Shown here piece by piece: positions 24,477-32,499 of a stretch of DNA of 64,000 nt (position 1 is the stretch's first letter; every line of letters starts with the position of its first letter). Source of the stretch: Streptomyces sp. DH5. Lineage in GTDB: Bacteria; Actinomycetota; Actinomycetes; Streptomycetales; Streptomycetaceae. The notes below the pieces were generated by a model that saw only the letters and a program-made list of their open reading frames with translations, searched no databases and was not told the DNA's origin. The stretch covers positions 1 to 64,000 of the forward strand of contig NZ_JAHWGP010000017.1 of assembly GCF_020873915.1 (NCBI RefSeq). Direction: 5' to 3'. The translations under genes were made by a program, and so were the position numbers.

Positions 24477-24892
24477 CCGAGCACCAGCCGGTCCGCCATG
24501 TCGGCGAGTCTGATGCGGGCCAGGGCGAGGTTGCCGTCGGCGCGGTCGAGCCACAGGTAGAGGAACACCGTGCTGTCGAACGTCGTGACGACGAACCTCA
24601 GGAGGTGGTAGGAATCGGCGCCGGTGAGGATCAGTTCCTCGGCGGGGCGTTCCTTCCCGGCGGATCCGGCACCACCGGCCGGTCCGGCACCGCCGACGGC
24701 CGGTGCGAGCGTGCCGCTCTCCATGGCCTGGCGGGCGAGCTCGGCGGTCTCCGCGGCGGTGGCCTCCGCGTCGCCGCCCGGTGCCTCGCCCACCGCGCCC
24801 AGGGCGAGCCCGCTGATCCAGTCGACCACCAGGGCACCTCGCGCCCCTGGCAGTCGCATGGCTTCCAGCAGGCTCTCGTCGATTCCGGGCAC
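24473..24892 (-). CDS. Roadblock/LC7-like protein (cluster member 1)
   Basis: 139 aa from a GTG at 24892 that has GGAGG ten bases upstream; the ATG at 24913 would put the ribosome binding site inside the gene. The protein has SLLEAMRLPGARGALVVDWISGLALG, an Ala/Gly linker, then EELILTGADSYHLLRF and a final TVFLYLWLDRADGNLALARIRL that matches the last cluster gene closely. This is a roadblock/LC7-type fold prediction. It is the first gene of the cluster and its stop overlaps the next start. The cluster promoter should lie in the A/T-containing stretch 24893-25000. Confidence 0.75.
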   Translation of the reverse strand: MPGIDESLLEAMRLPGARGALVVDWISGLALGAVGEAPGGDAEATAAETAELARQAMESGTLAPAVGGAGPAGGAGSAGKERPAEELILTGADSYHLLRFVVTTFDSTVFLYLWLDRADGNLALARIRLADMADRLVLG

Positions 24893-25340
24893 GCCGGATC
24901 CCCCTCCTCGCACGGCTGTACCGCGAACGTGATGTCGACGCTACGGTGTGTGCTCGCCCGAGGTGAGGGCTTCGGTGCTTTCCGGGGGAATATGCGACAG
25001 GGGCGAGGTGCCGCTGGTAGGGTCCGCGCTTCTGCCCCGCCGAAGAGCCGTCCCGTAGCCGTCCCACAGCCGTCCCGTCCGGCCGTGGTGCGGGCGGGCC
25101 GGCCCCGGTCGGATGGCGGGCCGGCCCCGCCCGCCCCGCCACTGTGGTGATGCCCGCACCGCCGGGACCACGGGTGAAGCGGGGTCACCAGGTGTGCGGG
25201 GCGCACACCCCGCGCGCGACACGCCGGAGGTCCACCGTGCCTGCGGGCCGTCCGGAGCGGGCAGGCGCGGGCCCGGACCGCCGTCCGGCGGAACCCCGCG
25301 TCACGTCGCCGGCCGGCGGCGATGATACTGACAGGAGCAC

Positions 25341-26513
25341 GTGCCCCCGCTCACCACTGGACCCATGGCGACTTCTCCCCCACCCCACGCTCCTCTCCCT
25401 CCCACGGTCTGGCTGGCCCGCGGCCGGCACACCGGTGACCGGGCGGAGGAAACGCTCCGTCGCGCTCTGCGCCGCCTCAGGGAAAGCCGGGACATCGACG
25501 ACTTCCTCGAGGTCCCGGCCGCCGACTCCTCTCCCGACGTGGTGTTCGAGTCCCGGGCCCGGGTGGCCGGGGACGTCACCGTGCGCGCCCGGCTGAGTCT
25601 CTCCCCCGGCACGGACGAGGGACGGGACTGGCTCCTGGTCGCGGAGGCGGAGCGACCCTGGGACCAGGGCTGGCCGTCCCCGGCCGGCATGTTCTGGGAA
25701 CGGGAGCAGGACGACGAGTGGCACCGCGACGCGGCGACGGGACTGCGGCCCGGGGAGATCAATCCGCTCCCGGAGGACGACAAGGCCGTACGACGGCTGA
25801 TGCGCGACTGCGCGCGCGACGCGTGGCACGTCCATGTCGTCGTCCACGAGGCGATGACCACGGACGAACGCGGCCGGGTGCCGCTCGCGCACTGGCTGCC
25901 GCCGGGGCTGCGGCACCGGGTCGTGGAGCACCGGGCCACCCCGCAGCAGTTCCGGGTGGCGAACTGGGCGCTGCGGGAGCACGGAGTGCAGGTTCCGCGC
26001 GGGGGCGCCGTGGTGCTGCCGGGTACCCCGGCCCCCGAGGGCTGGGACGGTGACGCCTTCGCCGTGCGGGCGGTGTTCCTGGACGGTACGGAACCGGCCG
26101 GCCTCGTGGACGCGGTGACCCGCTTCGACGCGTTGCCGCGCGCGCTTCCGGACGGTGCCCGGGAGGCGCTGACCGCGCTGCGGGAGGACTGGCACCTGCT
26201 GACCCTCGCTGAGGAACTCGACCGTGAGCGCGCGCTGGTGGCCATGTACGCGGACGCCCTGGAGGCGATGACGAAGTCCCGTGACCTGTACCGGGAGGCC
26301 GCCGAACGCGCCCACGAGGCCCTGGCCGCGTACCAGGACGCGGCTTCCGGGACCCCGGCCACCGGGAAGCCTCCCTCGCCCCGGACGGCTCCCGCCTCCC
26401 CGATCCAGCACCTCACCCGCACCCTGGAGCGCCTGAAGGGCGGCGGCGGGGTCAAGTCCCGCCGCCCCGGGGAACCGGCGCCGGAACGGGAACCGACGGC
26501 GCCCGACCGCTGA
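25341..26513 (+). CDS. Conserved hypothetical protein with C-terminal coiled coil
   Basis: 390 aa. No family is recognised. Residues 25-250 have mixed alpha/beta character with many acidic and tryptophan residues (WLLVAEAERPWDQGWPSPAG, WHVHVVVHEAM). Residues ~275-330 are strongly helical (REALTALREDWHLLTLAEEL, then MTKSRDLYREAAERAHEAL), likely a coiled coil, and the final 60 residues are Pro/Arg-rich and probably disordered. The GTG at 25341 has AGGAG only three bases away, a poor spacing; the ATG at 25365 is an alternative. Third-position GC is high throughout, supporting coding. No neighbours on the same strand. Confidence 0.7.
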   Translation: MPPLTTGPMATSPPPHAPLPPTVWLARGRHTGDRAEETLRRALRRLRESRDIDDFLEVPAADSSPDVVFESRARVAGDVTVRARLSLSPGTDEGRDWLLVAEAERPWDQGWPSPAGMFWEREQDDEWHRDAATGLRPGEINPLPEDDKAVRRLMRDCARDAWHVHVVVHEAMTTDERGRVPLAHWLPPGLRHRVVEHRATPQQFRVANWALREHGVQVPRGGAVVLPGTPAPEGWDGDAFAVRAVFLDGTEPAGLVDAVTRFDALPRALPDGAREALTALREDWHLLTLAEELDRERALVAMYADALEAMTKSRDLYREAAERAHEALAAYQDAASGTPATGKPPSPRTAPASPIQHLTRTLERLKGGGGVKSRRPGEPAPEREPTAPDR

Positions 26514-26907
26514 GGGACCGCGTCCCGGGGCGCACCCGTCGTGACTACTGGCCGCCGTACGGGTCCGAGAGGGCGTCTCCGCTCGGGCGCGACCACGCCG
26601 GGGCGGGTCCCGGTGCGTGCCGCCGCGCCGTCCTGACGACGGTGGGGAAGGACGCCGGATGCGGTCCTCGTCCGGCGACACCAGCTGGTCGCGGGTGGCA
26701 TCGGGTTCCTCCGGCAGGGCGTCCAACGGTTCGTACCCGGCGCGCCGCCGGTGGGCAGCGGGCAGGCCCTCCCTGTCGGGGCGGGATCCCGGGCGGCCGA
26801 GCGGCTGCTCTCCCGGCCGGAGTGCGGTGCCCGCGACGGGCCTGCCACACCGTGAGGGTGTCGGGTGAGCCTCCGCCCGCTCCCCGGAGCGCCGGGGCGT
26901 CGGTCCC
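26514..26907. other. 394-bp gap with a possible degraded minus-strand gene
   Basis: On the minus strand a coding-looking stretch near 26763-26655 reads YEPLDALPEEPDATRDQLV followed by SPDEDRIRRP, and a second stretch in another frame near 26600-26546 ends SGDALSDPYGGQ before a stop. Together they look like one short gene with a frameshift, but no start or family is recognisable. No clear terminator was seen. The two flanking genes are convergent. Confidence 0.3.
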
Positions 26908-28200
26908 TCACTCCGTGGCGCTCGGGGGCGGCCAGGGGGACCAACGGGTGCCGGGGAGGGGGGAGGCCACACGGACGACCAGGGCCGCCAGTGCCAGCAG
27001 TGCGGCCGCGGCGGCGGAGGAGGTGGCGAGCCAGGCGGGCGCGAGGGCGAGGTCCACCGCACGGGAGAGGGTGGACGACGGGTAGGAACCGCCGTAGGCG
27101 TGGCTGCCGGCCAGGACGGCGGGGACCGCGAACGCTCCCGTCAGCACCACGGCACCGGGACGCACGACCAGGATCAGCGCCAGTACCGTGCACAGCACCG
27201 ACAGGCCGACGGTGAAGGCGTGCAGGCCCAGGGGGACACCGTCGCTCCGCAGCGGGAAGTGGGTCACGGCGCACACGGCGAGGGCCACCGCGGCCAGCCA
27301 GCTCGACCAGATCACGGGCATGGCGACCGGCCGGGGCGTGCCGTTGCGGGCGGGGCGGCGGCGCGGGGGGCGCGTCCGGCGGGCGGCGGGGCGCAGACGG
27401 CCGGCCGGGAAGCCCCCGTGGCGGGCGGCCGAACGAGAGCCGGGCCGGTGCTCGTCCCGCGCGGCCGGACGGTCCTCGGCTTCCGGCCCGGGCGTCGGCG
27501 CCTCCGACCGGCGCAGATGCTCGGGGGGCCGGTGCAGGGCCAGGCGGTCGATCAGCTCGACCAGTTCGTCGACGGAGCGTCCGGTCGCGGCGGCACGCAG
27601 CGCCTCCTCGCGGCAGTGGGGTGCCAGCGGCTCGTTGTGCAGCAGCGCCACCAGGAGGGTGACGTCGTCGACGGACCGGTGTGCCGCCGCCGCGCGGATG
27701 GCCTCGTCGGCGCCGGCCGCGTCGCGGGGTGGCCGGGTGAGGAGGGCGACGAGACGGGTGACGTCCTCCACCGACCGGTCGATCCCGGCGGCCCGCAGCG
27801 CGTCGACCACGGCCCTCGTGTGCTCGGGCGACCGCTCCAGTGCGGTGATCAGGTCGGCGACCTCTTCGAGCGGCCGGTCCGCCACGGCGGCGTGCACGAG
27901 GTCGCTGACCGGATCGCCGTACGGCTTCCCGGCCGCGGGGGCGTCGGTGACCGCCGGGTCCGGCGGGCCCGCGGGCCGCGCCCGCTCCTGGGGGTCCGCG
28001 GGATCGACCGTGGCGACCGGATCGTGTGGGTGCGCGGTGTCCGACGGATCCGCGCGGTCCCCCGCCGGAGGCGGCGTGCGGGGCGGATCCGGATGGCGCG
28101 CGCCGCTCGCGGTGGCCGTCGGGCCGGTGGGCGGGAGCCCGGGCACCTCGGGGGGTATGACCGGCTCGTTCGGGCGGGGTGGCGTGGAGGAAGTGGTCAT
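26908..28200 (-). CDS. Membrane protein with four cytoplasmic helical repeats
   Basis: 430 aa. Residues 1-95 are Pro/Asp-rich and disordered. Residues ~95-240 hold four copies of a ~35-residue helical unit with the pattern RSVEDVTRLVALL (ADRPLEEVADLITALE, DRSVEDVTRLVALLTRP, HRSVDDVTLLVALLHNE, GRSVDELVELIDRLALH). A basic linker follows, then four hydrophobic segments (WLAAVALAVCAVTHF, FTVGLSVLCTVLALILVV, VVLTGAFAVPAVLAG and a C-terminal one). Start ATG at 28200. The repeats could bind a protein partner at the membrane. No family name is known to me, and no neighbours are cotranscribed. Confidence 0.75.
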   Translation of the reverse strand: MTTSSTPPRPNEPVIPPEVPGLPPTGPTATASGARHPDPPRTPPPAGDRADPSDTAHPHDPVATVDPADPQERARPAGPPDPAVTDAPAAGKPYGDPVSDLVHAAVADRPLEEVADLITALERSPEHTRAVVDALRAAGIDRSVEDVTRLVALLTRPPRDAAGADEAIRAAAAHRSVDDVTLLVALLHNEPLAPHCREEALRAAATGRSVDELVELIDRLALHRPPEHLRRSEAPTPGPEAEDRPAARDEHRPGSRSAARHGGFPAGRLRPAARRTRPPRRRPARNGTPRPVAMPVIWSSWLAAVALAVCAVTHFPLRSDGVPLGLHAFTVGLSVLCTVLALILVVRPGAVVLTGAFAVPAVLAGSHAYGGSYPSSTLSRAVDLALAPAWLATSSAAAAALLALAALVVRVASPLPGTRWSPWPPPSATE

Positions 28201-28443
28201 GATCGGCTCCCTGTGGACGGCTGATGACCATTACTAAGCGGCCCCGCACATCGTTGCCACTCGACTGCTCCACCGGAATGACCTGCGGGGATCTGGCGTT
28301 TCGCAGGTTTCCGGCAGGGCATCGGACGCGTGCGCGCATGGCTGGTCCCCGCCGCCATACCGGGGCCGTCAGCGGGCATCCGATCAAAGAAGGCTGTGCC
28401 GCGGCGACGGGCCGCGGCACTCCGGTTCACCCGGAGGAGGGCA

Positions 28444-28776
28444 GTGGCGTTGGACTCGACCACCGTACTGCTGACGGTCGCCGCGGTCCTGGCGGCCGTG
28501 GTGCTGGCCGTCGCGGTCGCCGTCCTGGTCCGTCTGGTCCGCACACGGCGGGAGCTGCGGCGGGCGGGTCTGCCCACGGGGCCGCGCTGGGTGTTCTGGG
28601 GCGCGGTCCTCTATCTGGTGCTGCCGGCCGATCTGCTGCCCGACCCGGTCTACCTGGACGACGTGGGCGTCCTCCTCCTCGCACTGCGCACCATGCGGGG
28701 CTCCGCCGGCGCGGCCCTGTCCCGGGCGCCCTCGCGGCGGCCGGGGCGGCAACCCGCCGGTGACTACGCTCCGTGA
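28444..28776 (+). CDS. YkvA/DUF1232 family membrane protein
   Basis: 110 aa, GTG start at 28444 behind GGAGGAGG (spacing 3-6). An N-terminal transmembrane helix (VLLTVAAVLAAVVLAVAVAV) is followed by basic residues and the DUF1232 motif LPADLLPDPVYLDDVGVLLLALR, in which the Pro-Asp-Leu-Leu-Pro-Asp core is conserved. Function is unknown for the family. The gene lies 120 bp upstream of the graspetide precursor on the same strand, so readthrough into it is possible, but DUF1232 proteins are not known partners of these systems. Confidence 0.8.
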   Translation: MALDSTTVLLTVAAVLAAVVLAVAVAVLVRLVRTRRELRRAGLPTGPRWVFWGAVLYLVLPADLLPDPVYLDDVGVLLLALRTMRGSAGAALSRAPSRRPGRQPAGDYAP

Positions 28777-28896
28777 GGAAACCAACCACCCGTTCGATTC
28801 GTATAAGTCTCTGGAAGCCAAAAGAAGTCGGCGGACCAAGCGGCGGCGCACACTGGGCCGTTGGCGGGTCGGCGCAGCACCGACGAGGGAGAGACG

Positions 28897-29088
28897 ATGC
28901 AACCGTTCGCACTCAACTACGCACGTCCGGCAGTTGAGTTGGCTGTTGCCACTCCGTACGCGTATGACTCCGGAATGCAGTTGAACGTCCTCGGTGACGG
29001 GCGGATCGCGGCCTGCGACCACGCACTGTTGCGCGAGGTGGGGACGACGACGTCCACCGCGGGCTCCAAAACCCACTTCGACGACTGA
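28897..29088 (+). CDS. tgmA: Graspetide precursor peptide (TgmA-type, ATP-grasp-modified RiPP)
   Basis: 63 aa with GAGGGAGAG before the ATG at 28897. The leader has the family motif PFALNYARP and LAVATPYAYD; the C-terminus, TTTSTAGSKTHFDD, is the conserved modified core of this actinobacterial family, with Thr/Ser hydroxyls at 50-54 and 59 and acids D62 and D63. In graspetides an ATP-grasp ligase joins such side chains as esters or amides to form macrocycles. The maturase gene follows 16 bp downstream. No separate transport or protease gene is seen. A TATAAG at 28802 could be the -10 of the cassette. Confidence 0.92.
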   Translation: MQPFALNYARPAVELAVATPYAYDSGMQLNVLGDGRIAACDHALLREVGTTTSTAGSKTHFDD

Positions 29089-29104
29089 ACGCGGACCGTA
29101 GACG

Positions 29105-30088
29105 ATGACCGTACTGATCCTCACCTGTGAGGAGGATGTGACCGCCGACATGGTGGTCGTCCATCTGAACGGTTCGGGCGTGCCGGTGGTGCGCCTCGAT
29201 CCCGCGGACCTGACCGGCGGCGTCTCGCTGTCCGGCGAGTTCGTCCACGGCCGCTTCCGCGGCCACCTGTCGGCCGGCGGGCGGCTGGTGAGCATCGGCG
29301 GGCTGCGGTCCGTGTGGGTGCGCCGGCCCGGGACCCCCGCCGGGCGCGCGCCGCAGCCGTCGGCGTGGCTGTCCGAGGAGGCCGCGCAGGCGCTCTACGG
29401 TCTGCTGCGGGGCTGCGACGCGCGGTGGATGAACCACCCGGACGCGGCCCGGCAGGCGCGCCACAAGCCGTGGCAGCTGCGGCTGGCGCAGCGCTGCGGT
29501 CTGCCCGTGCCGGCGACGGTGATCACCACGTTCCCGCGTGCCGCGCGGGAGTTCGCGGAGCGTTTTCCGGACCTCGTGGTCAAGCCGGTGTCGGGGGCGC
29601 ATCCGCAGGATCCGCCGCGGGCGGTGCCGACCAGCAGGGTGGCTCCCGACACGGACTTCTCGGCGGTCGCGTACGGCCCGACGCTGCTTCAGCGGCGGAT
29701 CGCCAAGCGGGCGGACATCCGGCTGACCGTGGTGGGTGAGCGGTTGCTGGCCGCACGCAAGGCCACCTCCCCGGACGCGGACCCGCAGGAGGTGGACGTG
29801 CGGTTCGCCGCGCCCGGTCCGCCCTGGGAGCCGGTCGAGGTCCCGGCGCGCACCGCCGACGCCGTTCGCACCTATGTGCGCCGGGCCGAACTGGCTTACG
29901 GCGCCTTCGACTTCGCGGAGGACGCGGACGGGACGTGGTGGTTCCTGGAGTGCAACCAGTCGGGGCAGTTCGGGTTCGTGGAGGTGGAGACGGGACAGCC
30001 GATCGCGCGGAGCATCGCCGAGTGGCTGTCCCGTCCCATTCCCGACGAGCCCGCGGAGCTCGACGGGGCGAGCACCACGGTGCGCTGA
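29105..30088 (+). CDS. tgmB: ATP-grasp ribosomal peptide maturase (TgmB/MvdD family)
   Basis: 327 aa. An N-terminal pre-ATP-grasp Rossmann-like part (LILTCEEDVTADMVVVHLNG) with SVWVRRPGTP is followed by the catalytic core: FPDLVVKPVSGAHP, LLQRRIAKRADIRLTVVG, and the metal-binding FAEDADGTWWFLECNQSGQF. This matches the MvdD/TgmB group of macrocyclising ligases. The substrate is the 63-aa precursor encoded 16 bp upstream, making the macrocyclic ester or amide core. The methyltransferase that accompanies many TgmA/TgmB pairs is absent here. Transcription ends near 30110 against a convergent gene. Confidence 0.93.
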   Translation: MTVLILTCEEDVTADMVVVHLNGSGVPVVRLDPADLTGGVSLSGEFVHGRFRGHLSAGGRLVSIGGLRSVWVRRPGTPAGRAPQPSAWLSEEAAQALYGLLRGCDARWMNHPDAARQARHKPWQLRLAQRCGLPVPATVITTFPRAAREFAERFPDLVVKPVSGAHPQDPPRAVPTSRVAPDTDFSAVAYGPTLLQRRIAKRADIRLTVVGERLLAARKATSPDADPQEVDVRFAAPGPPWEPVEVPARTADAVRTYVRRAELAYGAFDFAEDADGTWWFLECNQSGQFGFVEVETGQPIARSIAEWLSRPIPDEPAELDGASTTVR

Positions 30089-30109
30089 GAGAACGTCACC
30101 GCCGGACGG

Positions 30110-30331
30110 TCAGTGCGGCCGCGGCCCGGGCAGCAGGGCGGTGCGCTGCCAGCCGTTGCCCGGGGCCCCCGGCCGGTCGAGTCCGGGGCCGGGGCCGTAA
30201 CCGGGGGACTGCAGGGGCCGCATGACCAGCTCCAGTTCCCTGCTCACGCGTTCGGCTTCGCGGCGGACCTGTGCGGGCACGTCGCCGCACTCCGCGATGA
30301 GTCGGTCGTAGATGGGGGAATCCTGGAACAC
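30110..30331 (-). CDS. Small conserved hypothetical protein
   Basis: 73 aa from a GTG at 30331. The first ~40 residues (SPIYDRLIAECGDVPAQVRR then EAERVSRELELVM) form two predicted amphipathic helices that recur in Streptomyces small proteins; the rest is Gly/Pro-rich. Ribosome binding is weak (AAGG 10 bases upstream). It converges on the graspetide maturase gene, 21 bp between stops. No function known. Confidence 0.65.
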   Translation of the reverse strand: MFQDSPIYDRLIAECGDVPAQVRREAERVSRELELVMRPLQSPGYGPGPGLDRPGAPGNGWQRTALLPGPRPH

Positions 30332-30426
30332 CCGTCAACGTGCCTTTCTTCTCGGCAACCCCCGGTGCGGGGTCGCGACTGCCGAGTGTAAGCGTCCGCT
30401 CGGGGAGAAGTGGGCGTTCCGGGCGG

Positions 30427-30900
30427 TCAGGCGCCCGTCGTGGAGCCGGGGCGGACGATCATCAGAACGGTGACGGTGGCCCAGAGCAGGTTGAACACCC
30501 CCGTGGACATCGCGAGTTGCGCGGTGCTGCTCCGGTCCACGGGCCGCTGTTCGCTCACCTGTCCGAGGAGTTCGTCCTGGCGGGGCAGCACGAAGGCCAG
30601 GAGCGTTCCGGCGGCCACCGCGGTCAGGGTGACCGAGGTGATGAGCCAGCCGTCACCCAGGACGCCCATCGCGAGGGCGGTGGCGAGACCGAGGAGGGGC
30701 ACCGCGATCCCCAAGCGGGCGTAGACCCGGCAGATGCGGTGGAGCAGCGCGAGGGTCGTGACCGCCTTCCGGTCGGGCCCGTCGCCCCCGCCGGCGGCGG
30801 CCCGGCGCACGGCGGGCGGGAACATGCTGGCCGCGACGGTCACGGGACCGATGGCGAGGATGGCGGCCAGCACGTGGAGGGACAGCAGGAGCTTCGTCAC
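30427..30900 (-). CDS. DUF2269-like integral membrane protein
   Basis: 157 aa, ATG at 30900 with AAAGAGCCCC upstream. Four hydrophobic segments are visible: LLLSLHVLAAILAIGPVTVA near the N-terminus, YARLGIAVPLLGLATALAMG, LITSVTLTAVAAGTLLAFVL and VFNLLWATVTVLMIVR. The pattern of a conserved His (LSLHV) in the first helix and a VTVAASMFPP turn resembles DUF2269 family proteins. Function unknown. It is divergent from the GlxA-type regulator, which may control it. Confidence 0.75.
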   Translation of the reverse strand: MTKLLLSLHVLAAILAIGPVTVAASMFPPAVRRAAAGGGDGPDRKAVTTLALLHRICRVYARLGIAVPLLGLATALAMGVLGDGWLITSVTLTAVAAGTLLAFVLPRQDELLGQVSEQRPVDRSSTAQLAMSTGVFNLLWATVTVLMIVRPGSTTGA

Positions 30901-31087
30901 CGGGGGCTCTTTCCTTGGTGTGATCGGCGGTGCCGCCCACGTTAGGAGTCCGCCTGATGATCACCCAGTGACTGGAACGCCAGGTTCCCACGGATTCCCG
31001 CCAACGGCTTCCACCATGGTCCTGGTGCGCCACCGCCCCGACGTACCGGTTCCTGGGCGTGGCGGGAACCCGCCTATGGTGGGGTTC

Positions 31088-32056
31088 ATGCACTCCGTGG
31101 CGATCCTGGTTCTCGATGGTGTCGTGCCGTTCGACATGGCGGCGCCCCTGCAGGTCTTCGACTGGACGCGGCTGCCCGACGGCCGGAGCCCCTACCGGGT
31201 CCGGCTGTGCGCCGAGCGGCCGGAGGTGGCCGCGGACGGCGGTTTCACCCTGCGCGTCGACCGCGGGCTGGAGGCACTCGCGGACGCCGACACGGTCATC
31301 GTCCCGGGCCGCACCGCACAGGCCCCGCTCTCCCCCGCGGTCGTCGCCGCGCTGCGGCAGGCGGCCGAGGCGGGGACCCGTATCGCCTCGGTCTGCGTGG
31401 GCGCCTTCGTGCTGGCGGAGGCCGGGCTGCTGGACGGCCTGCGCGCCACCACGCACTGGGTGGCCGCCGGCCGGCTGGCCCGCGACTTCCCGCTGGTCGA
31501 CGTGGAGCCCGACGTGCTCTACGTCGACAACGGCCGGATCCTCACCTCGGCCGGCGCCGCCGCCGCGCTGGACATGTGCCTGCACATGATCCGGGGGGAT
31601 CTGGGCTCCGCCGTGGCCGCGAACGCGGCCCGGATGTCGGTGATGCCCCTGGAACGGGAGGGCGGGCAGGCCCAGTTCATCGTGCACGACCATCCGCCCG
31701 TGCCCCGGGGGTCCGCTCTGGAGCCGTTGCTGGAGTGGATCGAGGACAATCTGGCGCGTGAGGTCACGCTCGGGGCGATGGCGGCGCGCGCGGGCATGAG
31801 CGAGCGCACCTTCAGCCGCCGGTTCCGCGAGCAGATGGGCACCACTCCGCTGCAGTGGCTGCTGCGGGCCAGGGTGCGGCGGGCCCAGTACCTGCTGGAG
31901 AACAGCGACTACACGGTCGAACGGATCGCCCAGCAGGCCGGTTTCGGCTCGCCCACGGCGTTCCGTGAGCGGTTCCGCAAGGTGGTGGGCACCACACCGT
32001 ACGCCTACCGCTCATCGTTCAACGGGCGGCACGCCACCACCACGAACGCCTCGTAG
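31088..32056 (+). CDS. GlxA/AraC-family regulator with DJ-1/PfpI domain
   Basis: 322 aa. The N-terminal ~175 residues form a DJ-1/PfpI amidotransferase-like domain: VAILVLDGVVPFDMAAPLQV, VIVPGRTAQAPLS, IASVCVGAFVLAEAGLLDG (nucleophile elbow with Cys), and TSAGAAAALDMCLHMIR. The last ~105 residues have two AraC HTHs (EVTLGAMAARAGMSERTFSR and YTVERIAQQAGFGSPTAFRE). The ATG at 31088 has GGTGGGG upstream; an ATG at 31076 is in frame. The DJ-1-like part is thought to bind a metabolite rather than catalyse. It is likely to regulate the divergent DUF2269 gene across the 187-bp intergenic region. Confidence 0.93.
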   Translation: MHSVAILVLDGVVPFDMAAPLQVFDWTRLPDGRSPYRVRLCAERPEVAADGGFTLRVDRGLEALADADTVIVPGRTAQAPLSPAVVAALRQAAEAGTRIASVCVGAFVLAEAGLLDGLRATTHWVAAGRLARDFPLVDVEPDVLYVDNGRILTSAGAAAALDMCLHMIRGDLGSAVAANAARMSVMPLEREGGQAQFIVHDHPPVPRGSALEPLLEWIEDNLAREVTLGAMAARAGMSERTFSRRFREQMGTTPLQWLLRARVRRAQYLLENSDYTVERIAQQAGFGSPTAFRERFRKVVGTTPYAYRSSFNGRHATTTNAS

Positions 32057-32064
32057 CCGGGACC

Positions 32065-32328
32065 TCACACGGCCAGGGACAGGCCGGTTCCGCCCTCCGC
32101 CTCGGGAGTCCGGCCGGGCGCGGGCCCTGCCAGGGGGCGGACGAGCAGGGCGTCCGCCCGCGCGATGGCCTCGTCGATGCCGGACGTCGCCATCAGGACG
32201 CAGAGCGTGTAGCTGACGTCCTCCAGTTCACGCGCCGCAGCCGGCGAGTGCCGCTCGGCCTGCGCGATCCGCAGCGTCGCATACCGCGTCAGCAACTGCC
32301 TGACCGTCTTCGGGTCCGGTACGAGCAC
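32065..32328 (-). CDS. DUF5133 domain protein
   Basis: 87 aa from a GTG at 32328 with AAAGGGG seven bases upstream; a longer frame to 32421 has no good ribosome binding site and lengthens the protein outside the family. The segment VLVPDPKTVRQLLTRYATLR then EDVSYTLCVLMATSGIDEAI is the DUF5133 signature found in many small Streptomyces proteins. Function unknown. It converges with the GlxA gene (8 bp between stops). Confidence 0.8.
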   Translation of the reverse strand: MLVPDPKTVRQLLTRYATLRIAQAERHSPAAARELEDVSYTLCVLMATSGIDEAIARADALLVRPLAGPAPGRTPEAEGGTGLSLAV

Positions 32329-32499
32329 GAAGCGCCCCTTTCTGGTTTCCGCTGCGTATGCCCCCATCGGGCGGAAGCACTCACCTCCTGCGGCCGTGCA
32401 GCCGCGATTGACCGGAATCACTCGCGTCCCGACCGATCGCGCCGGCGGGGGAGGGAGGACCGTGGCGCCCGCGGCGCTCGCTTCCCGGGGCTGCAGCCG

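Noticed and set aside
22684-24892. Complete conservon (cvn) operon
   Set aside because: Neither a histidine-kinase-like CvnA, DUF742 CvnC nor GTPase CvnD gene is adjacent.
24893-24913. ATG start for the first roadblock gene
   Set aside because: This start would include the GGAGG ribosome binding site inside the gene; the GTG at 24892 is better placed.
25185-27062. Long minus-strand frame across 25.2-27.1 kb
   Set aside because: It is mostly antisense to the 390-aa gene; only a short part near 26.7 kb looks coding.
30096-30338. Alternative frame for the small gene near 30.2 kb
   Set aside because: The 73-aa frame has the recurrent helical sequence; the alternative is Arg/Pro filler.
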